Assembly: GCA_021783855.1 (NCBI GenBank)
Contig: JAJXTL010000147.1
Coordinates: forward strand, 1-6,870
Length of the DNA: 6,870 nucleotides
Source: Pseudomonadota bacterium
GTDB lineage: Bacteria > Pseudomonadota > Gammaproteobacteria > Burkholderiales > Gallionellaceae
Reading direction: 5' to 3'
Notes under the pieces: generated by a model
Seen by the model: the letters and a program-made list of their open reading frames with translations, nothing else
Told to the model about the DNA's origin: nothing
Database searches by the model: none
Position numbers and translations under genes: made by a program
Shown here: in pieces, positions 4,911-6,870 of the stretch
How positions within the stretch are numbered: position 1 is the first letter of the stretch
How the letters are laid out: the number at the start of each line of letters is the position of its first letter

Positions 4911-6047
4911 TCAGTAAACAGACTTGTCGTTGGCTTTGATGTATTCAACGGTAACCTTGCCGCGCATCACCTTATAAGCCCATGAGGTATAGACAATGAT
5001 CAGCGGCATGAAGATGACGGTTGCACCGAGCATCAGTCCCAGCGACATCTGCGATGACACACTGTCCCATACCGTGAGGCTGGAGCGCGGGTCGCTTGAT
5101 GATGGCATCAGGAACGGGAACATCGACACACCTGCGGTGCCGATGATGCCGGCACAGGTGACAGAGGACGCGATGAATGCCATCCCCGGGCGATTCGTAC
5201 GCGAAAACAGGATACCAAGCACAATTGCGATGAAAGTGGTGATCGGCACCCATTTTGCCCAATGGTAAAGTGTGTAGTTTTTCATCCACGCTCCGACTTC
5301 CCTGACCACGGTTTTGTCCAGCGGGTCAGGCAGGGCATTCGGGTCGATGTGGCTGGTGATGGCATAACCGTTCATGCCACTCATGACCCAAAGTCCTGCC
5401 AGCGCGAAAGTCACCAGTGTTGCGAGACCTGCAATCAGGCTCGCGGTGCGCACGCGACGGTTGATCGCCCCTTCGGTGCGCAGCATCAGGTAATTGGCGC
5501 CCTGAAAGGTGATCATGGAAAGGCTGACCATGCCCGCTAACAGGGCAAACGGATTGAGCAGTTGCCAGAACGTGCCGGTATAGGTGGAGCGCAGTGTGTC
5601 ATCGAACTGAAACGGCACGCCCTGCAACAGGTTGCCGAAGGCCACGCCGAAAATGATGGGCGGGACCGTGCCGCCGATGAACAATCCCCAGTCCCAGGTG
5701 TTGCGCCAGAGTGCATTCTGTATCTTGGAGCGGTAGTCGAAGCCGACAGGACGGAAGAACAGTGCCCACAGGGCCGCCATCATCGCCCAGTAAAAACCCG
5801 AGAAAGCGGTCGCGTAAACCAGCGGCCAGGCGGCGAAAATCGCACCTCCCGCGGTGATGAACCATACCTGGTTACCGTCCCAGTGGGGTGCCACCGTGTT
5901 GATAACGACGCGTCGCTCGACATCGTTTTTGCCGACAAAAGGCAGCAGCGTGCCGACCCCCATGTCATGGCCATCCATGATGGCAAAGCCGATCAACAAC
6001 ACGCCCACCAGCAACCACCAGATCAGTTTTAGCGTTTCGTAATCCAT
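4911..6047 (-). CDS. cydB: Cytochrome bd ubiquinol oxidase subunit II
   Basis: The 378-residue subunit II of cytochrome bd, a membrane quinol oxidase that reduces O2 to water; CydB pairs with the haem-carrying CydA. About eight or nine hydrophobic helices span the chain. Conserved elements seen: MDGHDMGVG (D28, matching E. coli CydB D29), APHWDGNQVW (W56, D57, matching W57/D58), FFRPVGFDYRSKI (R99, matching R100), a FQGANYL segment in the middle and FPFLMPSS toward the C-terminal part. Length equals E. coli CydB (379). The ATG has AAGGAG seven bases upstream, and that site begins within the cydA stop codon, so the two subunits are tightly coupled. It is the E. coli-like type rather than a cyanide-insensitive CioB, judged from the company of cydX and ybgE and the long C-terminal Q-loop in CydA. 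Confidence 0.97.
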   Translation of the reverse strand: MDYETLKLIWWLLVGVLLIGFAIMDGHDMGVGTLLPFVGKNDVERRVVINTVAPHWDGNQVWFITAGGAIFAAWPLVYATAFSGFYWAMMAALWALFFRPVGFDYRSKIQNALWRNTWDWGLFIGGTVPPIIFGVAFGNLLQGVPFQFDDTLRSTYTGTFWQLLNPFALLAGMVSLSMITFQGANYLMLRTEGAINRRVRTASLIAGLATLVTFALAGLWVMSGMNGYAITSHIDPNALPDPLDKTVVREVGAWMKNYTLYHWAKWVPITTFIAIVLGILFSRTNRPGMAFIASSVTCAGIIGTAGVSMFPFLMPSSSDPRSSLTVWDSVSSQMSLGLMLGATVIFMPLIIVYTSWAYKVMRGKVTVEYIKANDKSVY

Positions 6048-6058
6048 TGTCGTTCTCC

Positions 6059-6870
6059 TTAAGCGTGTTCATTGTGATACCGGCCGGTACCCAGACTGGA
6101 AGGGCCCAGGCGCGCGTATTTCACCATCAGGTACATCTCGACAATCAGCAGGACGGTATAGAAAGTCACAAAGCCGGCCAGCGAACCGTAAATATTGGCG
6201 GACGTGAGACTGGATACCGACAGATGGGTGGGTAATACGCCATAGATCGTCCACGGCTGGCGTCCGTATTCGGCGACTACCCAGCCGAGTTCAGCGGCAA
6301 TCCACGGTGCGGGAATGAATAACAGCGCCCAGCGCAACAGCCATTTTTGCTCGATGAACGTACCTTTGATTGCATACAGCAGCGCCACTGAAAACAGCAG
6401 CAGCATGGCAAAGCCTAATGCGACCATGATGCGGAAGCCAAAGAACATCGGCGCGACTTCAGGCACGGTGCTGTCGACCGCTTCCTGTATCATTTCGGGG
6501 GTTGCGGCAGACACATCCTCGATATATTTCTTGAGCAGCAGGCCAAAACCCAGATCTGCCTTGTGGTCGTTGAATACGATTAAAGCCGCTGCATTACTTT
6601 TGTCTTTGCGCAGCTGTTCCAACGCTTTGACAGCAAAGACACCGCTTGCGATGCGCAGACGATTTTTTTCCTTGATCTCAAAAATGCCCGGTATGGTTTC
6701 AGACAGGGTGCGTGTGCCGATCAATCCCAATAAGTAAGGAATCTTGATTTCATAGTCGTTGCTGTGCGTCTTTTCATTTGGCAGTGCGAATACCGCAAGT
6801 GACGCCGGTGCAGGTTCGGTGTGCCACATGGCTTCCATTGACGCAAGTTTGGTTTGCTGCGCCTCCCCTA
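6059..6870 (-). CDS. cydA: Cytochrome bd ubiquinol oxidase subunit I, C-terminal 269 residues (runs off right edge)
   Basis: The C-terminal half of CydA, the subunit that carries haems b558, b595 and d and the quinol site; E. coli CydA has 522 residues. The visible part opens inside the Q-loop at GEAQQTKLA. It continues through TEPAPASLAVFALP, IPYLLGLIGTR and ADLGFGLLLKKY, which together give the long Q-loop of the E. coli type. FGFRIMVALGF supplies the methionine equivalent to the b558 axial ligand M393 and the arginine equivalent to R391. PAPWIAAELGWVVAEYGRQPW contains the glutamate equivalent to E445 near haem b595. The chain ends at VKYARLGPSSLGTGRYHNEHA, close to the E. coli C-terminus. 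Its TAA overlaps the cydB ribosome site. The N-terminal half, the operon promoter and any FNR or ArcA sites lie outside the window. Confidence 0.97.
   Translation of the reverse strand, partial: GEAQQTKLASMEAMWHTEPAPASLAVFALPNEKTHSNDYEIKIPYLLGLIGTRTLSETIPGIFEIKEKNRLRIASGVFAVKALEQLRKDKSNAAALIVFNDHKADLGFGLLLKKYIEDVSAATPEMIQEAVDSTVPEVAPMFFGFRIMVALGFAMLLLFSVALLYAIKGTFIEQKWLLRWALLFIPAPWIAAELGWVVAEYGRQPWTIYGVLPTHLSVSSLTSANIYGSLAGFVTFYTVLLIVEMYLMVKYARLGPSSLGTGRYHNEHA

Noticed and set aside
5562..6032. 156-codon plus-strand frame
   Set aside because: Antisense shadow of cydB, rich in H, Q and R as expected for a complement of membrane-protein codons.
1..6870. CRISPR array, tRNA, rRNA, insertion sequence or attachment site
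   Set aside because: No regularly spaced repeats, tRNA-like cloverleaf, transposase fragment or terminal inverted repeats were seen on either strand.

Overview
The window suggests a Gram-negative proteobacterium, most likely a betaproteobacterium (inference). The grounds are an E. coli-type cytochrome bd operon with cydX and ybgE, a class I fructose-bisphosphate aldolase, a bc1-type Rieske protein with a Tat-like signal, clear AGGAG ribosome sites and a roughly balanced base composition with AT-rich gaps. The species cannot be named from this stretch. Every convincing gene lies on the minus strand, so the transcriptional order runs from the right end (6870) to the left end (1).

Region 1 (6870-3729) is a compact respiratory operon: cydA (C-terminal 269 residues only), cydB, the small subunit gene cydX, ybgE, and an ETHE1-type persulfide dioxygenase. 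Gaps are 11 and 20 bases, then a 4-base ATGA overlap, then 41 bases. Cytochrome bd is a quinol oxidase known for tolerating sulfide, and persulfide dioxygenase consumes the persulfide formed when sulfide is oxidised, so the layout suggests sulfide-tolerant respiration.

Region 2 (3728-3330) has no intact gene. It holds the decayed head of a sulfide:quinone oxidoreductase-like flavoprotein (start codon, ribosome site and Rossmann glycine motif, then a G-run frameshift and stop codons). A 35-codon tail follows and ends in an ATGA overlap with the next gene. SQR is the enzyme that would normally feed persulfide to the dioxygenase.

Region 3 (3333-1895) is a two-gene membrane unit: a slipin/stomatin-family SPFH protein and an HdeD/DUF308 six-helix membrane protein.

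Region 4 (1828-695) holds an orphan Rieske 2Fe-2S gene with an in-frame TGA just before its twin-arginine signal, then two small unrecognised genes of 86 and 59 codons. The 59-codon gene is short but has a strong ribosome site.

Region 5 (465-1) is the first 155 codons of a class I fructose-bisphosphate aldolase, running off the left edge.

Two quinone-linked electron-transfer genes (the SQR-like gene and Rieske) are broken within 2 kb while cytochrome bd and the dioxygenase are intact. That contrast, and the dioxygenase linked to the cyd genes, are the most interesting points. I did not find a clearly novel multi-gene system.
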